Part shown: piece by piece, positions 22,233 to 32,904 of the stretch
How positions within the stretch are numbered: the first letter of the stretch is position 1
How the letters are laid out: each line of letters begins with the position of its first letter
Assembly: GCA_963922205.1 (NCBI GenBank)
Contig: CAWUHX010000234.1
Coordinates: 62,001 to 126,000, forward strand
Length of the DNA stretch: 64,000 nucleotides
Direction of reading: 5' to 3'
Source of the DNA: Romanomermis culicivorax
Taxonomy: Eukaryota; Nematoda; Enoplea; Mermithida; Mermithidae
Program-made: the position numbers and the translations under genes
The notes under the pieces: generated by a model
Told to the model about the DNA's origin: nothing
Database searches by the model: none
Seen by the model: only the letters and a program-made list of their open reading frames with translations

Positions 22233-24325
22233 GATATCAGTTTTGGAAAGTAGCGGTAAAGGTCTGAAGCCCTATATTAAAACCTTGAGCTCAATCTACC
22301 TTAGAAAATGTATATTTTTGTCCAAGTACAAGCTAGTTGATACACTTTATTCATTTCGAAAACATCGATACGACGACCCCATGAATATAAGTTCAATACG
22401 AAAAAAACTAGTAAGCTTATTACTGTTATCAATGAAAATAATTTTTTGTCAGTGAGTGGCTAACAGAACAGCTGAAAATTCCCTTCAAAAACGTGGTTAA
22501 GTGGCAAAAATTTCTAGATTAGCACTCAGGTACCAACGTAATTTTTTCCAAATCGACCGATAAGTATAGAGTTTTTTCGATGATTTTGTCCTTTTCTATT
22601 GTGATGAAGAATTTTAACGTTTTCCTACAGTATATAGTTTTCCATCAAGTCAAAATTGCGTGTCAAATTGAACCTACTTTTTTGGTTTTCGCTGAGTCTA
22701 TCATTATAAATTGAGTGGCCTACCTTAGCATCTGCCCACCTCTTAATATTACGTCCCCTGACGCCAGAGAATGGAGAGTTTGATAAGATACTCTTAATTC
22801 AGTTCTCTCGGGTAGCTTATATTCCAAATGAGATATTGTTCAGTGCATTCATGACTTTTGAACATGGACTATATTTTAGGTAGGGAATTATGTTCCAGCG
22901 TCAACGAAACTTTTATTCATTGCAACTTGGTCAAAAATAGAAAAACAAAAATTTGGATAGCTTACTGATACCAAAATAAAAATAATTTCCTATGTGAAAG
23001 GGTGCTTCAGGGTTTAATTTTCATGAATCAATAAAAAGTTAGCTGAAAATATAGCACAGGACACTTTCGGTTTGTCATTATCGGTGCTGAATCAGGAAAA
23101 AGAAAACCTTGGAAAAAACAACCGCCATCCACAGCAGAAAACATCGATCGTCGGAACGCAAAAAACCTGTTCCAAAAATCTGGGTTCGTAAAAAACGAGT
23201 TATGTCCGTGTTTATAAACAACGTTCTTGGGAAAATATGTCCGGCAGAGATGCTTTCGATTCTGCTTTTCTCAAAGTGTTCAAAAAGACACCAGTTTGTC
23301 TGTGGGAAGCAATTTCATTAGGCCGTTTATTGTTTCGTGACTTGATCTGGCGTGATCCAACGTGATTTAATCCAATACCTGAAAGAATAAAGGGACTCGA
23401 AAAGTGTTATTTTTTGCAAGATTTTTAGAATGGCAATTTTTTGCACCAGCGATCGATAATTTCTGCTGCTGATGTTGTTGTTTTTCCCTAGGTTTTCTTT
23501 CTGATTCACCATTTGTTAAACATCTGAAGCCTAGAGCGTTCATTTTCCCTAATTTCAACCGACTTTTTCATTATCAGTGCTTCTAATTATTTGTTATTTC
23601 AAAGCGGATTAGTCAACTTTTACGCAGGGCGTTTCATGATGATATAACACACTTGTTTCACAAAAATTGAAGTCTCAAAAACCCTATCAAACATGAGAAT
23701 CTTTTCAACTCAAATTTAGTATCGAACGACAGATTTCGTCGAGCTCAGTTTAGCAAAGTAATCCAAATTATTGTAATTCTTTTTTTGACTAAGTTGCGTT
23801 GGATAAAAGTTTCGTTAAAGCTTTTATCATAATTTCCTTCGCTAAAATAGAGTTATGTTTACGGGTAATGAATGCACTTAATAGTGTCTCATTTGAAATA
23901 AAAGTAATCCAAGGAAATAGAATCAAGATTACAGTTATCTAGTTAAACTGTTTGGCGTCAATGACCATATGTTGAAATGTAGCAGCCTACTGTAGCCCAA
24001 CCAGCTTAAAATGATAGATGTAGCGGAAATAAAAAATAAGTTCAATTTGATATGCATTGACTTGATAGAAAACTTTATAATGTAGGAAAACGCTAAAATT
24101 CTTCATGACACTGAGAAAGACCAAAATCAGTGAAAAATATCATTTTTATCTATTTGTCGATACCCGATTGCTATCAACAGAAGTTTTCGTCACATTGAAG
24201 AAAATTTTCAGCATATCAATTAGCTGCTACTTGGACGAAAAAAAAACATTTTCTACGATAGATTGAGCATAAGGTTGTAACATACAGTCCCTTGACCTTC
24301 ATCGATACTGCTCAAAACTGACACT
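22233..24325. other. Shared upstream region between divergent serpins B and C; palindrome centre
   Basis: The two genes diverge from here and their upstream sequences are inverted copies of each other. For example 22560-22690 matches the reverse complement of 24030-24150, 22905-22965 that of 23760-23830, and 23090-23170 that of 23450-23525. The unmatched centre is roughly 23180-23420. The region must hold both promoters, but no TATA box stands out. No coding frame is supported: the short ORFs at 23109-23558 are in different frames in the two arms. Confidence 0.7.
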
Positions 24326-27084
24326 TTGAACCAAAATTTTGCAATATATTCAAGCAACATGACATCTCCTAATCCTGCCCGAACGGGAAATTACGAATTT
24401 GCGCTCAAATTGGCCAAATATTTGTCCGAATCGGGAGACGGATCAGATCAAAAAACTAATTTATTCTTCTCGCCGGCTTCCATAAGCCTGGTTTTGGCCA
24501 TGTGCCAATACGGCGCCGATGGCCACACGAAACGACAAATGGAAGAAAAAATTTTCGGTCCGAATTCTAAACAGGAAGAAATATCTAGATGGATAACCGA
24601 AATATTGAAATTGAAATTAGAATCGAACGAGAACCAAATTTATACGTTAAAATTTGCAAATAGGATTTACGCCAATGCGAATTTGAGCTTGAAGAAAGAT
24701 TTCGTGGAGAAAATGGTTCAAAAATTCAAATCTGAAGCTTTGAATGTTGATTTTGGGAAAAATGGAGATAAAACGGCAGACGATATCAACGCTTGGGTTG
24801 AAGAGGTAAGGCGATTTCTATGAATTTAATAGCCATAAAATTCTTATCATGCACTTTCTGATCAATTTGAACTTTATTTTTCTCAGATTTCAAATTTTTC
24901 ATTCTTTGTTGAATTGGATACATCAAACTTTAGATGGAATTCCTTTGTGGAGAGTTCATTTTCATCCGAGTCACTTTGAAAGTACTACACTCTGATCAAT
25001 TTCGTCGTGGAAAGATAGGTCCGAGAAGCTGCTTTTTCATTGCTTTAACTAAAAGAGAACGTTTTACTATACCATTCGGCATAGCGACTCAAAGTTGTGA
25101 AAACTTTTCTTTGGAATATCAAAGTAAATAACCTATGATTTTAATGCATACCTTTGAATCGACCTAGAATCGGTGGTCCTTGAAATGCACTGTAATCCGG
25201 AAAATTTGTCGAAAGATTTCATGATATTCAACAACTCTATAATACTGATTAAGATCAGAAGATCAATGCTTGGGTCGGATAGGTGAGACGCCTTTCAAGA
25301 TTAAAAAATTGTATTCTGCGCTTGTTGATCACGTTGAACTGTATGTCCGTCAGGTATCAAAATTTAATCTCCCTGTCGTACTGAAAACACCAAGATTTTC
25401 ACGCACGAAACTCATTTTTGTAAAGTTTAATGTTCACCATAGCTATTGGTACATTATAATTAGTTTCGTCCTCAAAGATAATTACTGGATTGTCATTCAG
25501 GTTTTAAAGCCTTATCTTGCATAAAAGTAGCAGAGCAGCTCTGTGAAAACCACAAAAATTTAAATTCGAAGTTGTTAGGAGTTTTGTGGATTAAGTTCTG
25601 TAGTTGAGGATTCTGGCGGTAGGATCTACCATTACTGAGGTATTCTGAAGATCCGATATAATTTTAGTTATTCCACATAGAATCGGTTTAAAGTTTCAAC
25701 CGACTTCTTGAAACCTCTCTATCTTAAAAATTCATGATCATCAAGCTCTCCTATTGACCAGATCAATAATTTTTGCTCATCACTTGTGCATTGCTTGCAT
25801 TGCATGAATATTATGCAAGTTTCGAAAATCCAAATCCAAAACTCTGGATATCTTTAATATTTTGAAAATCAGGATCACCAGGTTCTAAAATTACCACAAA
25901 ACCAAGAAACTGTGATCTTCAATATCCTCGTCATGTTGATCTTTATCAATTCTTTTTGAGTGGAAGATTCAGTTTTCCACAATTACAGATTACGAACCAC
26001 CGCATCAAAGATTTGGTCCCCAAGGGACTATTGAACGCCGAAACTTCCACCCTTTTGGTCAACGCCCTTTATTTCAAAGGCATTTGGTACGACGAATTTG
26101 ACGTAGAAAAGACGACGAAGAAAAATTTCTACTCGTCGCCCGATCATACTGTAGAAATTGACATGATGCACATGAACGAAAACGAAATGTACTACGAGAA
26201 TGATCAAGTTCAATTGTTGAGCTTGAAATATGAACATTGCTCGGCCAAAATGATCATAATCTTGCCTAAAGAGAAATTTGGTTTGAAAAAAGTTATGGAT
26301 CAACTGAATGGATCAACCTTGAGACGATGGATCAGTGAACTAGACAAGAAAGAAGTTCATGTGAGTTAACTCAGAGGAGAATCTTTCCTATTAGGTCAGG
26401 GATTTTGTAATATTATGGCACTAAAGTGGAATAATGAGCACGTTTATAGTAGAAAGGTATATTATGCTTTCAGCTTACTGTATTTGGTGTCACTCAAGTG
26501 TTCTAATCATTTCAGATGCAAATTCCAAAATTCAAAATCGAGCAATCGTTCAACTTGAACGAATCTTTACGAAAATTAGGCTTGTCCCTGCCATTCACTG
26601 ATGACGCCGATTTTTCGGCGATGGTCGAAGGAACGAAAATCAAAATTTCGGATGTCGTTCACAAGGCTTTTATCGAAGTTTGTGGAAATTTTTTATTTTC
26701 AAATATTCTGATAAGGAACAAACATCGAACAGAAAAGTTCGTATTTCTGGTAACTAACTACCTAGTGAGATCTATGGATTGATACTCAACATGAAATGTT
26801 TTGAGCCGGAAAAATTCACGTACTCGCTGTCGAACCACTCCCGCGACTTTATAGAAGTTCCTCGCTCCCTAACTCTTCATTTTTCAAAGGTCGACGAAAA
26901 GGGCACCGAAGCGGCTGCGGCTACTTTTGCGAAAATGGTTCCTTGTTCCTTATTCATATCTAACGAAGGTCCAAAAATCTTCACAGCTGATCATCCGTTC
27001 TTATTCATTTTGAAAGCCGGAAGATACGAGCAAGATCAGGATACGATTTTATTTATGGGCAAATTTTATGGTCGTGATCATTAG
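24326..27084 (+). CDS. Serpin C, four exons
   Basis: Exons 24326-24805, 25989-26360, 26516-26677 and 26890-27084, phase-0 introns. Using the ATG at 24359 (MTSPNPARTGNYEF) there are 391 residues; the ATG at 24326 would add 11. Exon sizes equal those of serpin B within a codon or so, and exon 2 is nearly identical to it. All serpin landmarks are present, with hinge EKGTEAAAAT and ADHPFLFIL. Hinge counting puts Cys-Ser at P1-P1', which differs from B (Gln-Cys) and A (Tyr-Lys). The intron 3 donor is GTTTGT. The first intron carries a tandem duplication that includes the end of exon 1. The likely polyadenylation signal is AATAAA near 27163. Role inferred: a cytosolic protease inhibitor. Confidence 0.93.
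25240..25400 (+). pseudogene. Relic copy of serpin exon 1 end and donor inside serpin C intron 1
   Basis: The stretch AGATCAATGCTTGGGTCGGA followed by TAGGTGAGACG at about 25260-25290 matches the true exon 1 end and donor (ATCAACGCTTGGGTTGAAGA then GGTAAGGCG, 24785-24810). The intron sequence after both copies also aligns (TGATCAATTTGAACT near 24862; TGATCACGTTGAACT near 25325). It is a tandem duplication with about 480 bp spacing. The relic encodes a stop (GGATAG in place of GAAGAG), so it is not a usable exon, though its GTGAG donor is intact. Confidence 0.75.
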
Positions 27085-27097
27085 TCGGAGAATTGAG

Positions 27098-27310
27098 ATG
27101 GCAAAAAAGTCTACGTGTTTGATTCTGCTTTGCATATTCGTTGACTGTTTAGCTTTCATGAGAATAAAAAATGACTGTCGTAAGGAATTTGAAGAGGGTT
27201 CCATTTTTCATTTGCCCGGATTTCACGAAAACTCAAGTCTTTCGTTGAAAACGTCTGAAATTCAGATTCAAATTTTATTGTGCGCTACAAAAAACATAAT
27301 TTTACATTAG
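27098..27310 (+). CDS. Short ORF with signal-peptide-like start, doubtful
   Basis: A 70-codon frame starting 13 bp after the serpin C stop. It begins MAKKSTCLILLCIFVDCLAF, which looks like a signal peptide. The rest has no recognised motif. It overlaps the likely serpin C polyadenylation signal, so it is more probably part of the 3' UTR than a gene. The mirrored flank of serpin B shows no equivalent. Confidence 0.15.
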   Translation: MAKKSTCLILLCIFVDCLAFMRIKNDCRKEFEEGSIFHLPGFHENSSLSLKTSEIQIQILLCATKNIILH

Positions 27311-27607
27311 GCATGCAAAATGCACTTGCATGTTACGACTGCAATTTCAACAAATTATGATGTCTGAGAAAATCTTAGACACAAGTTCTTAGAGAATTAA
27401 GCTTTGTTGTGATAAACAGTAGCTCAAAAAAGCATTTATATGGTAGTTTACAATGCTAACGACATTCATTTTGCATGAAAGTTTAAAATCGACGTGCTAC
27501 AGTGCACTGAAAGTCGGACTTGAACATTTTTTTGCAATTTTTAATGCATTTTTTTTCAATATATACCCATTGCTGCGGGAACAAGACTGCTTCATGAATT
27601 TTACAAT

Positions 27608-28502
27608 TGTAACGACCAGATTTGTGTGAGGTACTTTACTTCTAACCAACGGTCGATACGGCGGGGACGGAATAACGGGACGGGCGCGGGCGGTACGATA
27701 ATACGGAAATACACAAATGATCGACGGTCGCTTGAACGTCGACAATACAAAACGCGTCTCGATTTATAATATGAATGGGGGCCTCGGTTTAAGTTGCTTT
27801 CGTACAATTGGCCGCTTGCAAATATATAAAAAGGATGGGGCGAGCGCGGAAGTCGAAAAAATGTAAAACCACCAGAATAATAAAATCACGCTTTGCTTCT
27901 TCTTTTATACGACGTTTTTGGCCACTCTCTGGGCGTCGCGGGAGGTCGAGCTTCTGTCCATCTTCTTCCGCCCGTCATTTCCTGCTATGCTTTTTATGCT
28001 TTTCTTAGTTACGCCTTTCTAATGCTTTCCTGGTACTGTATGCTTTTCGTGCTTTGCTTGCTTTTTATGGTGGGTTTGGCCACACCTCTGTGCTTCTGTG
28101 CATGCTTCCTGTATCGGTTTCTCTGTATACACATGTTTTGTGGGGCCGTCGCTACCGTTACACTTGAGACTACTGTCTGGCGGGGCTTCTACGTATTTTA
28201 CTGTGTGCAGGTGTTGTTTACAATTTTTACGGGGGATTACGGTAGCTGTGGAATGTGTAGTTTAGTGTAGGTTCTAGGGGAACAGCTGCCGTTTGTGCAA
28301 ATTAATTGGGGCATCTTAATTGGGCTACCGGGGTGTGAACGGATCAAAATAAAGTACTTCACGTAATTTTGTAGGAATGTTTGGGTCTGAATCCCAGACA
28401 CCCTTGAGACGATAAAATGCAAAAATAAAATAATATCTAATAAATGTCTATCACATACAGTATGCTACATATTTACAGTACTGCTTTAGCAGGTACGTTA
28501 CA
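27608..28502 (+). mobile_element. Solo LTR, copy 2 (895 bp)
   Basis: Starts TGTAACGACC, ends GGTACGTTACA. TATA box at 27825-27833, AATAAA at 28348-28353. The 4-mer CAAT lies on both sides (27604-27607 and 28503-28506), a candidate target-site duplication. Nearly identical to 16795-17690 and in the same orientation, so both insertions are recent relative to the rest of the region. No internal retroelement sequence is attached. Confidence 0.82.
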
Positions 28503-29711
28503 CAATTTACACTAAATATTTTCGGCCTTTGCACGGATAATTAAAAATGACTTTTTAGAAGAAAAAATCAAGACGTCAGTTCAGCGAAGGAACATAAATT
28601 TTCTGGGGAAAATTCATGAAACTACCGTATGCACAAAAAATCTATATAATGAAAGAAAATGTACAAAAAATCCTAAAATTCTGATTTTCACTTTACTGTA
28701 GCACATCGAATTTACAAAATCATGGGAAATAAATATTAGATTCGTTCTCAGTGTTGAAAACTATTCCACATATCCAATTTGAAGTACAGTTTTATTTTAA
28801 CTTATCAAAACTCACCATTACAGAATCTACATAAATTTTCTCAGACTCTGTATTTAAAAATAGAAGTTTGATTTTGCTGTACTCTATTTATTTTGAAATG
28901 ATAGATACATCAGGCAGAAATTCGACGAACGCAGTTTCACTACAGGCCAGGAAATTAGTTTCGACAACCTTGGAATCATCGAAAAGATTGATCGTCGTGG
29001 ATTGTCTGTATGATGAATGAAAAATTTATTGGATAATTTCAACAAGCCTTACATAATTTTGCATGAAAGTTTGGCTGCGACTTCGCTGCATCAATCATTT
29101 CAAAATGAATCAAGTGTGGAATATGTGGCGTGTATACCCTGGCTACCCTCCTTCGGTTCTTGGGAGATTCCTGACTTAGTCCTTCGCCTAATGCTAACTG
29201 GGCGAGATAGAGTTAAGAGGCAGTTGATACTATTAGACCGACGTAGAACGATGGGGATTATTATTGAACAAATCAAAACAAAACAAAACAAAACAAAAGT
29301 AAGTTAGAATACAGAAATTCGCAACAGGGAAAAACGCCAAGGGCGGCACAAGTGAACAACCAACACCTGGTACAAAACCTCGCGACTCCCACACACTGTA
29401 CCAAAAGTCAGTAACAAAAACTATGCCAAAAGAGACACACTAAATGGACAACAAAAGAGTGTCCACCAAAACCCAAAAATTTCTAGATAAAGAATGAACG
29501 TTGAAAATAATAATCATCATTGGTGGAGTGGTCCATAAGGTCCAATAGGTCCATAAGAGATCATTGATTTTTATCTCCAACCAACATCTCAGCAACGGTA
29601 GCCTGACACTCCACATGAGCCTAACACTTTATGTGATGTGGTTCATGTATTGAGAATTGAGAGTCGAAGTCTAAAACCTACCTATTCTCAATACCTACCT
29701 AAAAAGTAGGT
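28503..29711. other. Intergenic with short repeats
   Basis: No supported gene. 29274-29299 is a (CAAAA)n microsatellite preceded by about 180 bp of more GC-rich DNA (29100-29270). That could be the 3' end of a non-LTR element with a simple-repeat tail, but no RT motif is visible. 29578-29665 is repeat R5. Confidence 0.4.
29578..29665 (+). repeat. Dispersed repeat R5, copy 1 (mate at 41718-41808)
   Basis: The core CTCAGCAACGGTAGCCTGA then an AGCCTAAC-like block, TCATGTATTGAGAATTGAGA and a GTCGAAGTC-like end match 41718-41808 in the same orientation. Unknown type. Confidence 0.65.
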
Positions 29712-31118
29712 TTATCATAGGTGGCGCGACAGCGTCAACCTATAATATACTTGGCCCCCAAATTTCATGTCCCCCCTCTAGAACCAAAACGGTAAGAGCT
29801 AGAACCTTCGAGTTTTTTGCATAATATCGGGCGCAAGGGCAAACTATGGGGTGCTTTTTGTCATTTCGCCTCTATCTGCAAGTGGTGCTCGGTGGGGCCC
29901 CAAAAACAGGTAAAAAACGCATTTTTTAAGGCCCCCCAGTTCCACCATGCCCAGCAATCGGTGTGCCATATCCAACCTCCATACTTCGGCCTAAGCATCT
30001 TGGGGGTGTAATCTCAAGTGCGAATTTTTCTTTTTTTGAAATATGGCCTCAATTCAATTATATGGTTGTCCAAAGTCCCGGAAAACGCCAAATTCCCCAA
30101 TTTTGTTATATAATACTTATGGGTTCAAAAAAAATTTTTTTGCAGCATAATGCACTACCAATTTTTTTGCAGTTTCAAATATACCTGTAGCCTTATTGGG
30201 ATTTTTGGGCTGCAAGGGTTTTCGACTATTGGGAATTTGATGGACACGGTCACTTTACACGAAAAATTATCCCGGGTGTAAACAAGCGTATTTCCGTGAT
30301 TTTTCAGGGCGGTAGTTTTCGACCGCGGGGAATTCAATAGACGTCCTCACTTTACACAAAAAAATTATCCACAGTGTAAACAAGCGTACTGGCGTAATTT
30401 TCTTGTGGAGGGGATTTTCGACCACGAGGAATTCAATGAATGTGATCACTTTACACCGAAAATTATCCCGTGTGTAAACAAACGTATTTTCGTGATTTTT
30501 TGCTGGAAGGGGTTTTCGACCACGGGGAATTTGATAAATGCGATCATCTTACAAAAAAAAACTATCGCTGGTGTAAACAATCGTATTTTCGTGATTTTTA
30601 TGGAAGGGGTTTTCGACTGCGGGGAATTCAATGGATGTGTCACTTTACACAAAAAAATTATTCCGGATTTAACCAAGCCTGTTTTCGTGAGTTTTTTGTG
30701 GGAGGGGTTTTCGACCACTGGAAATTTAATGAAAGTGATCACTTTACACACTAATTCATATTGAGTGTAAACAAATGTATTTCTGCGATTTTTGAGGGAA
30801 GATGTTTCTGACCATGGGAAATTCAATGAACGGAGTCAGTTTACACGAAAAAAGTCATTTGTGTAAACAAATATATTTCTGCGTTTTTTTATGTTGAAGG
30901 ATTATGAGGAATTCAATAGATATGGTCACCTTTCAGTATCTTTACAACGTTTTTTAGGTACTATGCGGTTTACACATCCTTTACTTTTGCCGGAGGTGAG
31001 AATTCGTTGCTTGAAGTTTTTTTTATTGTTTTTTGAAGTGCAGATGACCAAATTTAAAACTTCAATGTGCTTCTATGAAAGTTTTCGTGCATGGTTGAAG
31101 CCCACTAAAAAGAGGTGA
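29712..31118 (+). mobile_element. Composite repeat element, copy 1, with ~97-bp tandem array
   Basis: The block from ATCATAGGTGGCGCGACAGC (29717) onward is an inverted copy of 53795 leftward to 52815. It has three parts: a unique part (29717-30190), an array at about 30190-30890, and a tail (30950-31110) that matches the reverse complement of 50940-51110. Array units are about 97 bp, each with GTGTAAACAA, TTTCGACC, GGGGAATTCAAT and a CACTTTACAC block; the GTGTAAACAA starts at 30276, 30376, 30472 and 30571 and so on. The ORFs that appear inside the array follow the repeat frame and are not genes. No transposase is present. Confidence 0.75.
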
Positions 31119-32758
31119 ACTAGTTTATTAGAAAATGCCCCGATGGGGCAGAAAAAGGAGAATATACTTGCTTCGACATTTGCCATGGTAGAAAAAGAAG
31201 TGGACTAGATTTTTGAGAACTTGGGTCAAAGTTGGAAAAAATTCCCTTCCTTTATATTGGATTTTCATTTTTTCGCAAAAAAATTGTCTATGTCTGTGAA
31301 AAAGTATATTCTGCAGCTAAGTGCATCAACACACTTTCCAACCAAGCATGTGCATCTCTGAAGTTTTAAGGAGGGTACAGGCGTGGACCTTGGTGTTTTA
31401 GAATTTTTTGAGACAAAAAATTCAGAAAAAGTTGATAAAAAATTTTTTCCATAACAAATTTTCCAGTTTCAAAACACTCGTAGAAGTTTCCCCATGTCCC
31501 CTCTCACACATGTTTGCTTCCAACTGTGTTAAACATTTTTACTGAATTTGGTGTCAACAAAAGGAATCAACTGAGGGAAATTGGCACATAAAATCCCATT
31601 CAGCTTTTTTAGAAAAAAGATATACTGCACAAAGTCTTCTAAGAACTAAATCGATTGTGCAAGATATGTTTCATTCACTCATTTTATATAACATATCATA
31701 TAGAATTCACTCCGTAAGTTCTACTGGTTACAAGCTACAAACAAATTTATTCTCTTCTATTTAACTATTGAACAAAATAGCATCATTCACAGTTTTTGGA
31801 TTTAAACTGAAATTTGCAGAAAGAGCGCTTTTTGCGGGATAGCAAATGGGAAGCAATTTCACCCATCTTTGTCACTTCGATTAGAGTCGGGGAGAACCAG
31901 ATACGGGATTTGGCGCACACCCCTAATATATGCATGGCTGAATCCCATTTACAGATCGGTGCCCAATGACTGTAACCAAATCCCAGTTGCACTAAAGGGG
32001 TCTGAGCTCAAGCTCAATCTCGAACAAAAAGGCCACTCGGTTTGCTCTCAAGTTCGGTATAATTTGAATGTCATCGGGATCATAACGAGCTCAACGTCGA
32101 GATTATCCCCAGCTCGAGCTGTCAGGTTGCACTAAAATTTTCGCATAATTTTCTTATCTCTAAAGCAAGTAAATATAAAAATTTCTGCAATTCCCTAACC
32201 CGAACTTAAACCTCAGTTTTAGTTAATCCTGAAGTGAGTATGATTTGTGCATTGGAAGAAAATAATTTGGACATTGTCAATAGCTTAAACTCAGGATCAT
32301 CAATTTAATCCCGATGTTGAGATTATTCTCATGTTGGGTTAGTGCAACGAACCTCAGGTTCCTTTATAGTTCTGAAAATGACTATAATGTGCCTCCCTCG
32401 CTATTTTTTGGCTAGAGTCAGAGGCAGGAGCTTTGAATCGGTCGGGAGTTAGAATGCTATTGGTTTACCATTTCTTTACACTTGAAGTCAGGTGCATATA
32501 ATTTTCATATAGAAAAATTTTACTGTAGTTGATGCCAGTTGGAGGACAAAATGCACGATGCTGCAGAATATACTTTTTCACAGACATAGACAATTTTTTT
32601 GAGAAAGAATGAAAATCCAATATAAAGGAAGTGAATTTTTTCCAACTTTGACCCAAGTTCTCAAAAATCTAGTCCACTTCTTTTTCTACCATGGCAACTG
32701 TCGAAGCAAGTATATTCTCCTTTTTCTGCCCCATCGGGGCATTTTCTTATAAACTAGT
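31119..32758. mobile_element. Long-TIR element E1 (about 1.64 kb, non-autonomous)
   Basis: Begins CTAGTTTATTAGAAAATGCC and ends with the complement (GGCATTTTCTTATAAACTAG). The terminal inverted repeats extend about 200 bp inward and include CCCCGATGGGGCAGAAAAAG and CTAGATTTTTGAGAACTTGG. A second copy (inverted) lies at 51119-52816, and a right-half copy at 50255-50938. The interior shows no transposase. The middle (about 31860-32120) is more GC-rich and conserved between copies, without a frame open in both. Confidence 0.8.
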
Positions 32759-32904
32759 TTTGAATATAACTTTCAAGGAGTGGAAGACTTTATACTGTCG
32801 AAAAAAGTTCAATTTTTCAATGACAATGGAGAGACTTAAATCCTAGAAAGATCATGACGCTCATCCACTTCCGATTTGGGTAGAATTATGTTTGACAGCG
32901 GAAA

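Noticed and set aside
30155..30826. Several 60-126-codon frames on both strands
   Set aside because: They lie in the 97-bp tandem array and repeat with it; they do not continue into unique sequence.
30190..30890. CRISPR-like array
   Set aside because: Whole units are repeated without unique spacers, and the genome is eukaryotic.
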